From Novosphingobium clariflavum (GTDB lineage: Bacteria; Pseudomonadota; Alphaproteobacteria; Sphingomonadales; Sphingomonadaceae), in NCBI RefSeq assembly GCF_026420865.1, contig NZ_JAPCWC010000003.1:248001-312000 (forward strand): a stretch of 64,000 bases of DNA, read 5' to 3'. The notes under the pieces are model-generated. The model did not search any database. It was not told the DNA's origin and worked only from the letters and a program-made list of their open reading frames with translations. The first letter of the stretch is position 1. Every line of letters starts with the position of its first letter. The translations under genes were made by a program, and so were the position numbers. Below are positions 1 to 8,755 of the stretch, piece by piece.

Positions 1-514
1 GGAACGTGCGGACTTCGGTGTTGTAGTCCTGCACGGCGGAATTGTAGTCGCGCACCGAGATGCGGATGCGGTTTTCCTGCCCTTCGAGCTGGGTCTGGAG
101 CATCTGGTAGTTCACGATCGACTTGAGCTCGGGATACTGCTCGACGCTGACCAGCAGGCGCGAGAGACTCTGGCCGAGCTGGCCCTGTGCGGCCTGGAAC
201 TGCTGCATCTTGGCCGGATCGTTGAGATCGTTCGCGGTCAGCTGGATCGAGGTGGCCTTGGCGCGCGCCTCCACCACGCCGGTGAGGATGTCCTTTTCCT
301 GCGTTGCCGCGCCCTTGGCGACGGCGGCAAGGTTCGGCACGAGGTTGGCGCGTTCCTGGAAGGCGGCCTGCACGTCGGCCCACTTGGCCTTGGCGGCTTC
401 CTGCTTGGTCGGCACCGAGTTGAAGCCGCAGCCGGCCAGCGACAGCGCCGCGCCGAAGATAAGGGCATTGCGGGCGGCATTGCGGCGGGGGCGCGTGGCG
501 GGGGAAAGGGTCAT
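1..514 (-). CDS. lemA: LemA family lipoprotein/membrane protein (3' end cut by window edge)
   Basis: The minus-strand frame begins at an ATG (514-512) preceded by a strong AGGAGG Shine-Dalgarno ten bases upstream and runs off the left edge, so the C-terminus is missing. The N-terminus is a short basic stretch followed by a hydrophobic run ending in [10 protein letters not shown], which reads as a lipoprotein-type signal with Cys. It is followed by the alpha-helical LemA signature, with the typical ERANLVPNL and [11 protein letters not shown] segments and a long Gln-rich helical region ending in [11 protein letters not shown]. LemA proteins are envelope helical-bundle proteins of unclear function, often next to TPM-domain (YgcG) proteins. 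The neighbour on that side lies outside the window. Family assignment is confident; the role is not known. Confidence 0.88.
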   Translation of the reverse strand, partial: MTLSPATRPRRNAARNALIFGAALSLAGCGFNSVPTKQEAAKAKWADVQAAFQERANLVPNLAAVAKGAATQEKDILTGVVEARAKATSIQLTANDLNDPAKMQQFQAAQGQLGQSLSRLLVSVEQYPELKSIVNYQMLQTQLEGQENRIRISVRDYNSAVQDYNTEVRTF

Positions 515-738
515 GCGGGGCAAACCTCCTGAGGGACACGAAGTCCGGGCGGGCCGAAAGCGGCCTCGTCCTGTCCTGCCGCATAGATAGCAGTGGACGG
601 TGCCGGTTCAAGGACAGTCCCTGCATGGAACATTGCGCCGCAACCGATTGTTACGAAAGGGCCAATGTGGCAACACCGCAGCCACGGGACGCGGCAACCG
701 GCGCACCCGCCGGAACACGATCAAGGGACAAGCGGACA

Positions 739-1161
739 ATGCTTCAGGAATTCAAGACTTTCATCGCGCGCGGCAACGTGCTCGACCTCGCCGTCGGTGT
801 GATCATCGGCGCGGCTTTCGGCAAGATCGTCGCCTCGCTGACCGACGACGTGATCATGCCGTTCATCGGCCTCATCACCGGCGGCATCGATTTCAGCAAC
901 AAGTTCGTGGTGCTGGGCACGATTCCGGCTGGTTACAGCGGACCGATGACTTACGCGGCGCTCAAGGCCGCGGGCGTCGCCATGTTCGGTTACGGCGCCT
1001 TCCTCACCGCCGTCATCAACTTCCTGATCCTGGCCTTCGTGATCTTCCTCATCGTGCGCCAGGCCAATCGCCTGCTGCCCAAGAAGGAAGCCCCGGCAGC
1101 GCCGGGCGGTCCCACCGAGGTGGAACTGCTGGCGGAAATCCGCGACGCGCTGAAGAAGTAA
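739..1161 (+). CDS. mscL: Large-conductance mechanosensitive channel MscL
   Basis: A 140-residue protein of typical MscL length. The N-terminal [20 protein letters not shown] is the classic MscL amphipathic helix plus start of TM1. TM1 continues through [14 protein letters not shown]2 spans [19 protein letters not shown], and the C-terminal charged helix ends in EIRDALKK. The channel opens under membrane tension on hypo-osmotic shock to release solutes. The ATG at 739 is preferred because the family starts exactly there; an upstream in-frame ATG at 625 would add 38 residues with no family resemblance. A U-tailed hairpin about 150 bp downstream (1307-1339) is the likely transcription end. Confidence 0.96.
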   Translation: MLQEFKTFIARGNVLDLAVGVIIGAAFGKIVASLTDDVIMPFIGLITGGIDFSNKFVVLGTIPAGYSGPMTYAALKAAGVAMFGYGAFLTAVINFLILAFVIFLIVRQANRLLPKKEAPAAPGGPTEVELLAEIRDALKK

Positions 1162-1243
1162 GGCTTTTTCAAAGCGGCGCCGGCCCTCTTCCCCACGCGG
1201 CCTCCCGTCAGGGCAGGTTCGTGGGAGGTCGGGCCGGTGCCGC

Positions 1244-1266
1244 AAAATTCGCGTGCCGCGAATTTT
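1244..1266. repeat. Perfect 10-bp hairpin downstream of mscL
   Basis: AAAATTCGCG and CGCGAATTTT form a perfect 10 bp stem around the 3 nt loop TGC. The A- and T-rich ends mean it could act as a bidirectional intrinsic terminator or an mRNA 3'-end stabiliser for mscL. It lies 83 bp after the mscL stop and about 40 bp before a second, more conventional terminator. Confidence 0.5.
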
Positions 1267-1306
1267 CTAGCGAATGTGATCTTCGGGGAAACCCGGTGAA
1301 AAAGCA

Positions 1307-1339
1307 GGGGGAGGGCGCAGGCTCTCCCCCTTTTCTTTT
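1307..1339 (+). terminator. Rho-independent terminator after mscL
   Basis: Stem GGGGGAG (1307-1313) pairs with CTCCCCC (1324-1330) around a 10 nt loop and is followed directly by TTTTCTTTT. It separates mscL from the tmRNA gene that follows on the same strand. Confidence 0.75.
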
Positions 1340-1361
1340 GCGGCGCACGCCCTATATGGGT

Positions 1362-1690
1362 CGGTGCCGGCTTGCCGGATATGATGATAAACTGCGCCGT
1401 TCAATAGGCACAGCGGACCCGGGGGCGGTACCCGGCGGCTCCACCATCACCCGCTCCTTTGGGAGCAACCCTGTTGTCGCAGGGGTGATGACGGGGCCGA
1501 ACTAGGATCGACGTGTGTTGAAAAGCGGTGTTTTCATTCGGGCTGAGTAACCCGTTCAAGGCTCAAAACTCACAAGTGCCAACGACAACGAAGCACTCGC
1601 TCTCGCCGCGTAATTCTAGGACCTAACGGTCTGAAGTTACAAAGCTAAAGCGCGGTTGGACCCACCGGGCAACAGAAGGGATACCAGGGG
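1362..1690 (+). ncRNA. ssrA: Permuted two-piece tmRNA (alphaproteobacterial ssrA)
   Basis: The acceptor part comes first. A T-arm (CCGGG, 7 nt loop, CCCGG) leads into CGGCTCC (1436-1442) and ACCA ending at 1446. After a 46 bp spacer the coding part starts with GGGGCCG (1493-1499), which pairs with CGGCTCC over 7 bp. The third pair is the G-U wobble diagnostic of alanylated tmRNA. The tag frame at 1578-1613 reads ANDNEALALAA followed by TAA. Acceptor-first order defines the circularly permuted genes of alphaproteobacteria, whose transcript is cut into two RNAs. TTGCC near 1376 and GGCAA near 1668 can pair and may be the helix joining the two RNAs. Outer boundaries are approximate. The RNA rescues stalled ribosomes and tags the nascent chains for proteolysis. 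Confidence 0.93.
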
Positions 1691-1839
1691 CTGGGGGCGA
1701 GCCTTGCAACAGAATCGCCCTACTCACCTCTTCCATGATCGGCTTGCCCATGATCGGCTTGGCGCGGCTGCTGGCGGCAGCGCGGTGCTTTCGCATTCGG
1801 CGTGCAGACACACGCACCGCGCATCTGCCCCCCGCGCGC

Positions 1840-2145
1840 TTATGCGGCTTTGTCTGCCGTTTCGGGCTGTGCTGACTGGAGTGCCGGCGCGGGCCGGGTG
1901 GCGGGCTCCGGCGGTTCGGCCGCGAGCCTTTGGGCCTTCTCGTACTTGATCGCATCGAGGATCTTGGCGCCCGCCATGAAGACCGCGCCGGTGCAGGCAA
2001 GGAACAGCAGCTTGCCGCCGAAACCGGGAAACCGCGACAGATAGACGCTGCCGCGTTCCACCGCGCCCAGCGCGAGCGCGTAGATGATCATGTAGGCTTC
2101 CCAGTTCGTCTTGATGACGAACAATCGGGCAATCTTGCGAAGCAT
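1840..2145 (-). CDS. Conserved small membrane protein, unknown function
   Basis: A 101-residue protein starting [18 protein letters not shown]. The ATG at 2145 has AAGGA five bases upstream; a longer in-frame start at 2175 lacks a site. Two hydrophobic stretches (about residues 15-30, [15 protein letters not shown], and 39-60, [21 protein letters not shown]) suggest two membrane passes, followed by a Pro/Ala-rich, charged tail of about 35 residues. It looks like the small inner-membrane proteins common in sphingomonads, but I do not recognise a named family. It is divergent from glcB and convergent with ssrA, so it is probably monocistronic. Confidence 0.65.
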   Translation of the reverse strand: MLRKIARLFVIKTNWEAYMIIYALALGAVERGSVYLSRFPGFGGKLLFLACTGAVFMAGAKILDAIKYEKAQRLAAEPPEPATRPAPALQSAQPETADKAA

Positions 2146-2438
2146 GGCTTCCTTCTTCGAACTCCGCCCCAACACTCAGCACAATTGATGCAACGCCCAT
2201 GCCAGTCACGGGTTCCTGGCGGACTCGATGGTTGACGAGTTCTTGCAATGTAAGCCTTTCCGACGCCATTGTAAGAGCCGCCGACGCGGCGCGCCGTGCT
2301 GGGACAGGGCCAAGGCGGCTGTTGCCAATGCCGCGCGGATCGGGCATATGGCCTTTCGATTCCTCCCCGGGACAGTCTTGGCGACCAACACGGATGCGCC
2401 GCGCGTTGACTTGCGCCGCGCACGGACTGCGAGGAATG

Positions 2439-4562
2439 ATGACTGACATGCTGGAACGTTCGGGCCTCCGGGTCGATGCCGCCTTGGCGCGCTTCGTCGA
2501 AGAGCAGGTTCTGCCCCCCATCGGGCTGGACGCCGCTGCCTTCTGGAGCGACTTCGCGCGCCTCGTGGCCGAGTTCGCCCCCCGTAACCGCGCCCTGCTG
2601 GCCCGGCGCGACGACCTTCAGGCGCAGATCGATGCATGGCATCTCGCCCATGCGGGCAAGCCGATCGCCCAGGATGCCTACCAGGCGTTCCTGCGCGAGA
2701 TCGGCTATCTCGTTCCCGAACCTGCGCCCTTCGTCGTCGGCACCCGCGGCGTCGATGCCGAGATCGCGACGATGGCGGGCCCGCAGCTCGTCGTCCCCGT
2801 GCTCAATGCACGGTTCCTGCTCAATGCCGCCAATGCCCGCTGGGGCAGCCTCTACGATGCCTTCTACGGCACCGATGCGCTCGACGCGGCGCCCGCCCAG
2901 GGCAAGGGATATGACGCGGTTCGCGGCGCCGCGGTGATCGCGGCGGGCCGTGCCTTCCTCGACAAGGCGCTGCCGCTGGCGGAAGGCTCGTGGGCCGATG
3001 TCGCCGCGATCGATGCGGCCGCGATCGACCCGGCCTGCTACGTCGGTGAGACCGACAGCGGCAGGCTCTATCGTTCGAACGGCCTCGGCATCGAGATCGT
3101 CGTCGATCCGGCAAGCCCGGTTGGCAGCGTCGACCGGGCGGGCATTGCCGACATCATGCTGGAAGCGGCACTGACGACGATCGTCGACCTTGAGGATTCG
3201 GTCGCGGCGGTCGATGCCGGGGACAAGCTCATCGCCTATGCCAACTGGCTGGGGCTGATCCGCGGCGATCTGACCGAGACCTTCGAAAAGGGCGGCCGCG
3301 TGCTGACCCGGGCCCTTGCGGGCAACAAGACCGTCACCGTTGCCGGCGGCAAGACCGTGCAGCTGCCGGGCCGCTCGCTGCTGTTTGTCCGCAATGTCGG
3401 CCACCTGATGACCAATCCGGCGATCCTCCTGCCCGACGGCAGCGAGATTCCCGAAGGGGTCATGGATGCCGTCCTCACCAGCGCCATCGGCAAGCAGGAT
3501 GTCATGGGTCTCACCCGCTACGGCAACAGCCGCGAGGGTTCGATCTACATCGTCAAGCCGAAGATGCACGGGCCGCAGGAGTGCGCCTTCACCAACGACC
3601 TGTTCGATGCGGTCGAGGACCTGCTGGGGCTGGAGCGCCACACCATCAAGGTCGGCGTCATGGACGAGGAACGGCGCACTTCGGCCAATCTTGCCGCCTG
3701 CATCCACGCGGTGAAGGATCGCATCGTCTTCATCAACACCGGCTTCCTCGACCGTACCGGCGACGAGATCCACACCTCGATGCGGGCCGGGCCGATGATG
3801 CGCAAGAACGCCATCAAGGGCTCGGCCTGGATCGCCGCCTACGAGAAGCGCAACGTCGCCATCGGCCTTGCGCACGGGCTGTCCGGTGTCGCGCAGATCG
3901 GCAAGGGCATGTGGGCGGCGCCCGACATGATGCGCGACATGCTTGCCCAGAAGATCGGCCACCCGAAGACCGGCGCCAATACCGCCTGGGTGCCGTCGCC
4001 CACGGCGGCGACGTTGCATGCGATGCACTATCACGAAGTCGACGTGTTCGGCCTGCGCGGCAGCATCGCGGAGGAGGAAGTGCCCGGCCTCGACCTCTTG
4101 TTGCAGGTTCCGCTGGCCGATGGCGCCAACTGGTCGGCCGACGAGGTCCGCGAGGAACTCGACAACAATGCGCAAGGCCTGCTGGGTTATGTCGTGCGCT
4201 GGATCGACCAGGGGGTCGGCTGCTCCAAGGTTCCCGACATCAACGATGTCGGACTGATGGAGGACCGGGCGACGCTGCGTATTTCCAGCCAGCACATGGC
4301 CAACTGGCTGCTGCACGGCGTCTGCAGCGAGGCGCAGGTCATGGACTCGCTGCAGCGCATGGCGGCGCGGGTCGATGCGCAGAACGCGGCCGATCCGCTC
4401 TACGAGCCGATGGCGGGCAACTGGGACACGTCCCATGCGTTCCGCGCGGCCTGCGACCTCGTGTTCAAGGGGGCCGCGCAGCCCAATGGCTACACCGAAC
4501 CGCTGCTGCACGCGTGGCGCCTGCGCAAGAAGGCGGCGGCTCCGGTTCTGGCAGACGCCTGA
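2439..4562 (+). CDS. glcB: Malate synthase G
   Basis: A 707-residue protein, matching the usual malate synthase G length. It condenses glyoxylate with acetyl-CoA to malate in the glyoxylate shunt. Visible family blocks are [15 protein letters not shown], the [21 protein letters not shown] segment, [30 protein letters not shown] and, near the C-terminus, [16 protein letters not shown]. Several start codons lie close together (2436, 2439, 2448). ATG 2439 is chosen because GAGG at 2431-2434 is four bases upstream. No isocitrate lyase gene is adjacent. A hairpin with a UUCG loop follows the stop. Confidence 0.96.
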   Translation: MTDMLERSGLRVDAALARFVEEQVLPPIGLDAAAFWSDFARLVAEFAPRNRALLARRDDLQAQIDAWHLAHAGKPIAQDAYQAFLREIGYLVPEPAPFVVGTRGVDAEIATMAGPQLVVPVLNARFLLNAANARWGSLYDAFYGTDALDAAPAQGKGYDAVRGAAVIAAGRAFLDKALPLAEGSWADVAAIDAAAIDPACYVGETDSGRLYRSNGLGIEIVVDPASPVGSVDRAGIADIMLEAALTTIVDLEDSVAAVDAGDKLIAYANWLGLIRGDLTETFEKGGRVLTRALAGNKTVTVAGGKTVQLPGRSLLFVRNVGHLMTNPAILLPDGSEIPEGVMDAVLTSAIGKQDVMGLTRYGNSREGSIYIVKPKMHGPQECAFTNDLFDAVEDLLGLERHTIKVGVMDEERRTSANLAACIHAVKDRIVFINTGFLDRTGDEIHTSMRAGPMMRKNAIKGSAWIAAYEKRNVAIGLAHGLSGVAQIGKGMWAAPDMMRDMLAQKIGHPKTGANTAWVPSPTAATLHAMHYHEVDVFGLRGSIAEEEVPGLDLLLQVPLADGANWSADEVREELDNNAQGLLGYVVRWIDQGVGCSKVPDINDVGLMEDRATLRISSQHMANWLLHGVCSEAQVMDSLQRMAARVDAQNAADPLYEPMAGNWDTSHAFRAACDLVFKGAAQPNGYTEPLLHAWRLRKKAAAPVLADA

Positions 4563-4576
4563 CGCCTGCGGCGATG

Positions 4577-4610
4577 ACGGGCCTCGCGTTCGCGCGGGGC
4601 CCGTTCTTCG
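4577..4610 (+). terminator. UUCG-capped hairpin terminator after glcB
   Basis: ACGGGCCTCGCG (4577-4588) pairs over 12 bp (one G-U) with CGCGGGGCCCGT (4593-4604) around a TTCG tetraloop, 15 bp after the glcB stop. The following tract, TCTTCG, is only weakly T-rich. Confidence 0.65.
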
Positions 4611-4720
4611 ATCTTTCCGACAGTGCTGTCCATCTTTGGTAGCATTGCACGTTCTTTAACTTACCTATGACATGCGTTCTGCTATTCTGACGGCCAAGGG
4701 GGCTGTGGGAGGCCGGATCC

Positions 4721-5227
4721 ATGAAAGAGCAGCGCATCTTCGCTGAGGATCGCGTTCGGGCGACAGTGCAGGCAAGGCTGCACTCGGCCGGGGTCGACAG
4801 CGAGGTCACGATTGTCGATGCCAGCGAGCGGGGGTTGCAACTGGCGATGCCGGTGGCGCTACGGCCTGGCGAAATCGTGGAAATCGAGATCGGCGGGCAG
4901 GCGCTTGCGGGATGGGTCCGCTGCCGCACCGATCAGCACTGCGACATCGTGCTGGAAGAGGCGATCGACGTGATGACGCTTCTGGAAAGCAGCCGGGCGC
5001 AGATCACCATCACCCGGCTGGCCGCGTCGGGGGGAGAGCAGCGTCACCCGCTGGCCGTGGCTCTTGCTTCGGACGGCCCGCTGCCGGCCCGCATGATGCA
5101 GGCCGCGTTCATTGTCGCATTGCTGCTGCTGGGGATCGTCGCCATCGTGCAACTGGTGAACCTGGCGGGAGGGCCCTTGCAGACGGCGCGCATCGCGCTG
5201 GAGGGCGGCAGCGACCTTTCGCACTGA
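4721..5227 (+). CDS. PilZ-domain protein with C-terminal membrane anchor
   Basis: A 168-residue protein with GGGAGG 8-10 bases before its ATG. Residues 5-90 look like a PilZ c-di-GMP-binding domain: an Arg-rich N-terminal element (R5, R11, R13), then the D-x-S-x-x-G motif as D33-A-S35-E-R-G38, and beta-strand-like segments through VRCRTDQHCDIVLEE. The RxxxR arginines are only loosely spaced, so nucleotide binding is uncertain. A single hydrophobic helix near residues 124-148 (MMQAAFIVALLLLGIVAIVQLV) would anchor it in the inner membrane with PilZ facing the cytoplasm. It converges on rsmA. A PAS-GGDEF-EAL enzyme that could make or degrade c-di-GMP is encoded far away in this window. Confidence 0.72.
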   Translation: MKEQRIFAEDRVRATVQARLHSAGVDSEVTIVDASERGLQLAMPVALRPGEIVEIEIGGQALAGWVRCRTDQHCDIVLEEAIDVMTLLESSRAQITITRLAASGGEQRHPLAVALASDGPLPARMMQAAFIVALLLLGIVAIVQLVNLAGGPLQTARIALEGGSDLSH

Positions 5228-5281
5228 CCCGCGCATCCGGGGGAAGCCGGACCGGCGCCGCGCCAGCGCGCGTCGGGCCGG

Positions 5282-6112
5282 TCAGTCTTTCGGCGCCGTC
5301 AGTTCGCGTGCCACTTGCACGAATTCGTCCACCGTCAGCGTTTCGGCGCGGCGCTGCGCATCTATGCCGAGGCGTTCCAGCGCCTCGATCGCGCCGGGCA
5401 TGCCCTTGACGCTCTGGCGCAGCATCTTGCGGCGCTGGCCGAACGCGGCCTCGGTCAGGCGTTCCAGAACCCGCATGGAAACCCCCGCGGGCGCTTCGCC
5501 GGGCACGACGTGGACAATCGCCGACATGACCTTGGGCGGCGGGGTGAAGGCGCTGCGATGGACTTTCAGCGCCAGCTTCGCTTTCGAGCGCCACTGCGCC
5601 AGCACCGCGAGGCGGCCATAGGCCGAAGTATTCGGCTCGGCGACGATGCGGCGGGCGACTTCCTCCTGGAACATCAGCGTCAGCGACGACCACTGCGGCG
5701 GCCATGCCTCGCCCGATAGCCAGCCGGTGAACAGCGCCGTGCCGACGTTGTAGGGCAGGTTGGAGGCAATGTGGTAGGGGCCGTCGAACAGCGTCGCCGG
5801 GTCGATCTTCATCGCGTCGCCCTCGATGACCTTGAGCTTGCCCGGGAACGCGGCCTCGAGTTCGGCAAGCGCGGGCAGGCAGCGGCGATCCATCTCGATG
5901 GCAGTGACTTCGGCGCCGGCCCGCAGCAGCGCGCGGGTGAGGCCGCCGGGGCCGGGGCCGACTTCGAGCACCTTTGCACCGTCGAGGCTGCCGGGGATTG
6001 CGGCGATGCGGTCGAGCAGCTGTTCGTCGAACAGGAAATTCTGGCCGAGCGCCTTGCTGGCGGAAAGCCCGTGCCGCGCGATCACTTCACGCAAGGGGGG
6101 CAGGGTGGTCAT
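5282..6112 (-). CDS. rsmA: 16S rRNA (adenine1518/1519-N6)-dimethyltransferase
   Basis: A 276-residue SAM-dependent methyltransferase that dimethylates two adjacent adenines near the 3' end of 16S rRNA during 30S assembly. It opens with the family hallmark [16 protein letters not shown]. The SAM loop [16 protein letters not shown], the ribose-binding acidic residue in AIEMDRRC, and the catalytic [11 protein letters not shown] motif are all intact, and the C-terminal helical domain is present. Start at 6112: its ATG overlaps the pdxA stop in an ATGA arrangement, indicating translational coupling. It is the last gene of lptD-surA-pdxA-rsmA, an order known from many proteobacteria. Confidence 0.96.
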   Translation of the reverse strand: MTTLPPLREVIARHGLSASKALGQNFLFDEQLLDRIAAIPGSLDGAKVLEVGPGPGGLTRALLRAGAEVTAIEMDRRCLPALAELEAAFPGKLKVIEGDAMKIDPATLFDGPYHIASNLPYNVGTALFTGWLSGEAWPPQWSSLTLMFQEEVARRIVAEPNTSAYGRLAVLAQWRSKAKLALKVHRSAFTPPPKVMSAIVHVVPGEAPAGVSMRVLERLTEAAFGQRRKMLRQSVKGMPGAIEALERLGIDAQRRAETLTVDEFVQVARELTAPKD

Positions 6113-7143
6113 GCGGTCTGTCCTGTGGTGGCGCGGCGGGCGGCGCATTCGCCGGCCATGCGCAGCGCGGCGATCATGGCGCCGGGGCTGGCCAGGTTCT
6201 TCCCGGCGATACCGAAGGCGGTGCCATGATCGGGCGACGTGCGCACGATCGGCAGGCCGAGCGTGACGTTGACGCCGGCGTCGAAGTCGAGCGTCTTGAT
6301 CGGGATCAGTGCCTGATCGTGATACATGCAGAGCGCGACGTCGAATTTGTCGCGCTCATGCGCGGCGAACAGCGCGTCGGCGGGGTGCGGGCCGGTGACG
6401 GCGAGTCCCTCGGCGGAAAGGCCCTTGATGGCGGGAATGATCGTGTCGATCTCCTCGCGCCCCATGCGGCCATCTTCCCCGGCATGGGGGTTGAGCCCGG
6501 TCACCGCGATGCGGGCGGGCGCGAGGCCGAAATCGCGGGCCAGTGCGCGGGCGACGATGCGCGCTTTGCGTTCGATCAGGTCGCGGGTGATCAGCCCCGG
6601 CACCTCGGTCAGCGCGACATGGACGGTCAGCGGCACGGTGCGCAGGTTCGGTCCGGCCAGCATCATCACGGCATCGTCATGGCGGGCGCCGCAGGCATCG
6701 GCGCAGAACTCGGTCTGGCCGGGCTGGGTGAAGCCGACTTCGGCGAGCCGGGACTTGGCGATCGGGCCGGTGACGATGGCGCCCGCCGCGCCGGATACCG
6801 CCAGAGCGGTGGCCTGCGTCAGCGAATGCAGCGCGAGCCGGGCGCCGTCCGGGGTCGGCGTTCCGAAGGCGGGGGCGGCGTCCTCATCGCCAAGAACCGG
6901 CAGGCCGCTGGCGAAGGCCGCCGGGGCTTCGGCCGGATCGGCAATGGGGACCACCGGCAGCTCGAAGCCGCGGGTGCGGGCGGCGGCTGCGAGCAGGCCG
7001 GCGCCGCCGACCACGAAGAAGGGCGTCAGCCCGGCATCGCCGCGCCAGCGCCAGGCCTCGGCGATCAGTTCGGGGGCGATCCCGGCGGGATCGCCCAGCG
7101 AAACGGCGAGCGGCGCCGCAGCGATGACTTTGGAGCCGCTCAC
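6109..7143 (-). CDS. pdxA: 4-hydroxythreonine-4-phosphate dehydrogenase
   Basis: A 344-residue enzyme of pyridoxal 5'-phosphate biosynthesis that oxidises and decarboxylates 4-phosphohydroxy-L-threonine. Family blocks seen: [15 protein letters not shown] at the N-terminus, [22 protein letters not shown], the metal-site region [29 protein letters not shown] and the C-terminal [15 protein letters not shown]. The metal ligands (histidines in the HVAL, LNPHAGE and YHDQ segments) are present. It lies 7 bp after surA and overlaps rsmA by 4 bp, so it sits inside the operon. Confidence 0.96.
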   Translation of the reverse strand: MSGSKVIAAAPLAVSLGDPAGIAPELIAEAWRWRGDAGLTPFFVVGGAGLLAAAARTRGFELPVVPIADPAEAPAAFASGLPVLGDEDAAPAFGTPTPDGARLALHSLTQATALAVSGAAGAIVTGPIAKSRLAEVGFTQPGQTEFCADACGARHDDAVMMLAGPNLRTVPLTVHVALTEVPGLITRDLIERKARIVARALARDFGLAPARIAVTGLNPHAGEDGRMGREEIDTIIPAIKGLSAEGLAVTGPHPADALFAAHERDKFDVALCMYHDQALIPIKTLDFDAGVNVTLGLPIVRTSPDHGTAFGIAGKNLASPGAMIAALRMAGECAARRATTGQTA

Positions 7144-7150
7144 GAGAGGA

Positions 7151-8530
7151 TCAGTTGTATTCGATGATCGCGTCGCGGCGAAGGTCGCGCAGGTACATCT
7201 GCGCGCGCTTGTTCACGCGGTCGTCTTCCATCTGGTTCTGCAGCTGCTCGAAGCTCGGGCCGGAATCGGCCTGGGGATCGTCGCGTCCGCAGAGCATCAG
7301 GATGCGCACGCCGTCGGTCAGCGAACCGAACGGCGGCAGCGTTTCGCCGGGCGAGAGGTTGAGGATGGCCGACTGGATCGGTCCCGGCAGGTCGCGGGCC
7401 TTGACCTGGTCGTTGGCGACGACCTGGGCGCCGATGCCGGTGGCGACCTTGTCGACGTCGCCGCAGCCCTTGGCGGTGCCGATGGTCTTGGCAAAGGCCT
7501 CGGCGCGCTTGTTGGCGTCGGCCTCGGAGATGCCCTTGGGGAAGTTCAGCGAGATCTGCTTGAGCGCCAGCACGGAATCGCGCGGGTCGGCGGTGAGGAC
7601 CTGGCGCTTGTCGATCAGGTAGATGATGTCGAAACCGCCGGGTACCTCGATCGGGCCGACCAGCTGGCCGGGGGCCATGTCGCGCGCGGCGGTGGCGAGT
7701 TCGGCGGGCAGCTGGGCCAGGCGGATCCAGCCCAGGTCGCCGCCGACCGCGGCGGTCGAGGCCTGCGAGTACTGGCGGGCATAGGCGACAAAGCTGCCGC
7801 CCTGCTTGAGCTGCTGCACGATCTGCTGCGCGTTCTGGTAGACCTGCTGCTGGGCATCAGGCGTGGCGGCAAGGTAGATCTCGCCGAGGCGATACTCTTC
7901 GGTGCCCTTGGCGGCCTTCAGGCGCTCCAGCATCTCGTTCACTTCATCATCGGAGACGTTGATGAAGGGCTGGACGTTGCGCTGGAGCAGGCGCTGCCAG
8001 GACAGCTCGCCGCGGATCTGGCGCTTGAGCGAATCGGACGAGGATCCGACGCGCTTGAGGTAGGCGTCCATGGCCTGCGTGTTCTGGCCAAAGTTCTGCG
8101 AGGCGACGCGCGCGAACGTGCTGTCGACCTCGGCATCGTCGACGGCCACGTCGGCCGCCTTGGCCTCCTGGATCTGCAGGGTCTCGTCGATCAGGTTGCG
8201 CAGCACCTGAAGGCGCAGGCGCTTCTTCTCTTCCTCGTCGATCTTGCCCTGGTTGGCGGCAAGGATGAGGGCAAGGCGCTGGTCGACGTCGGTGCCGGTG
8301 ATGATGTCACCGTTCACGACCGCCGTGGCGCGGCGCAGGTTGGGGTTGTCGTTGCCGAAGATCTTGACGTCTTCGGGGATCACGATGTCGCCCTGCTGCG
8401 TCTGTGCGGACTGGGCGTATGCCGCCGTCGACGCGGCGAGCGGAGAGAGAGCCGAGGCGACGGCGCCGCTGGCGATCGCGCAGTTGCGGAACGCGCGCTT
8501 GATGAACCTTTTGCGTTGGATTGCTAGCAC
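7151..8530 (-). CDS. surA: Periplasmic chaperone / peptidyl-prolyl isomerase SurA
   Basis: A 459-residue secreted protein with an apparent GTG start at 8530 and a signal peptide ending near AAYAQSAQ. An N-terminal SurA chaperone domain begins with AVVNGDIITGTDVDQRLAL. One recognisable parvulin domain (GGSFVAYARQYS, GGDLGWIRLAQLP, VPGGFDIIYLIDKR) follows around residues 215-320. A degenerate second rotamase-like region near the C-terminus carries no obvious parvulin motif. SurA escorts beta-barrel proteins, including LptD, to the outer membrane. Being downstream of lptD on the same strand fits that role. No strong Shine-Dalgarno was seen before the GTG, so the exact start is less certain than the identity. 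Confidence 0.92.
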   Translation of the reverse strand: MLAIQRKRFIKRAFRNCAIASGAVASALSPLAASTAAYAQSAQTQQGDIVIPEDVKIFGNDNPNLRRATAVVNGDIITGTDVDQRLALILAANQGKIDEEEKKRLRLQVLRNLIDETLQIQEAKAADVAVDDAEVDSTFARVASQNFGQNTQAMDAYLKRVGSSSDSLKRQIRGELSWQRLLQRNVQPFINVSDDEVNEMLERLKAAKGTEEYRLGEIYLAATPDAQQQVYQNAQQIVQQLKQGGSFVAYARQYSQASTAAVGGDLGWIRLAQLPAELATAARDMAPGQLVGPIEVPGGFDIIYLIDKRQVLTADPRDSVLALKQISLNFPKGISEADANKRAEAFAKTIGTAKGCGDVDKVATGIGAQVVANDQVKARDLPGPIQSAILNLSPGETLPPFGSLTDGVRILMLCGRDDPQADSGPSFEQLQNQMEDDRVNKRAQMYLRDLRRDAIIEYN

Positions 8531-8755
8531 CGTAGATCTCTATCCCGTCTGCGACCGGACCATCCCGGCCCCCCGGATCGAATGCCCGGAAAGGCACCAG
8601 ATCGCATGGGACCGGTCTATGTCGGCCTGCGGCTTAACCGAAACTGAGTGCGTCCGATAGCGGCTTTGGCGGAGCCTGCCAACGTTTCGGGCGCGGGGCG
8701 GGAAACCAAATTGTAACAGGGCGTTCGAAAACGCCCCGGGCGGATAATTTCAGGC

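Noticed and set aside
600..1505. Plus-strand frame overlapping mscL and tmRNA
   Set aside because: Frame-shifted shadow of mscL continuing through the non-coding tmRNA acceptor region.
2088..4511. 807-codon open frame on the minus strand opposite glcB
   Set aside because: High-GC antisense shadow: the plus-strand frame is an unmistakable malate synthase, and the antisense product is rich in Arg/His/Ala/Gly without any domain.
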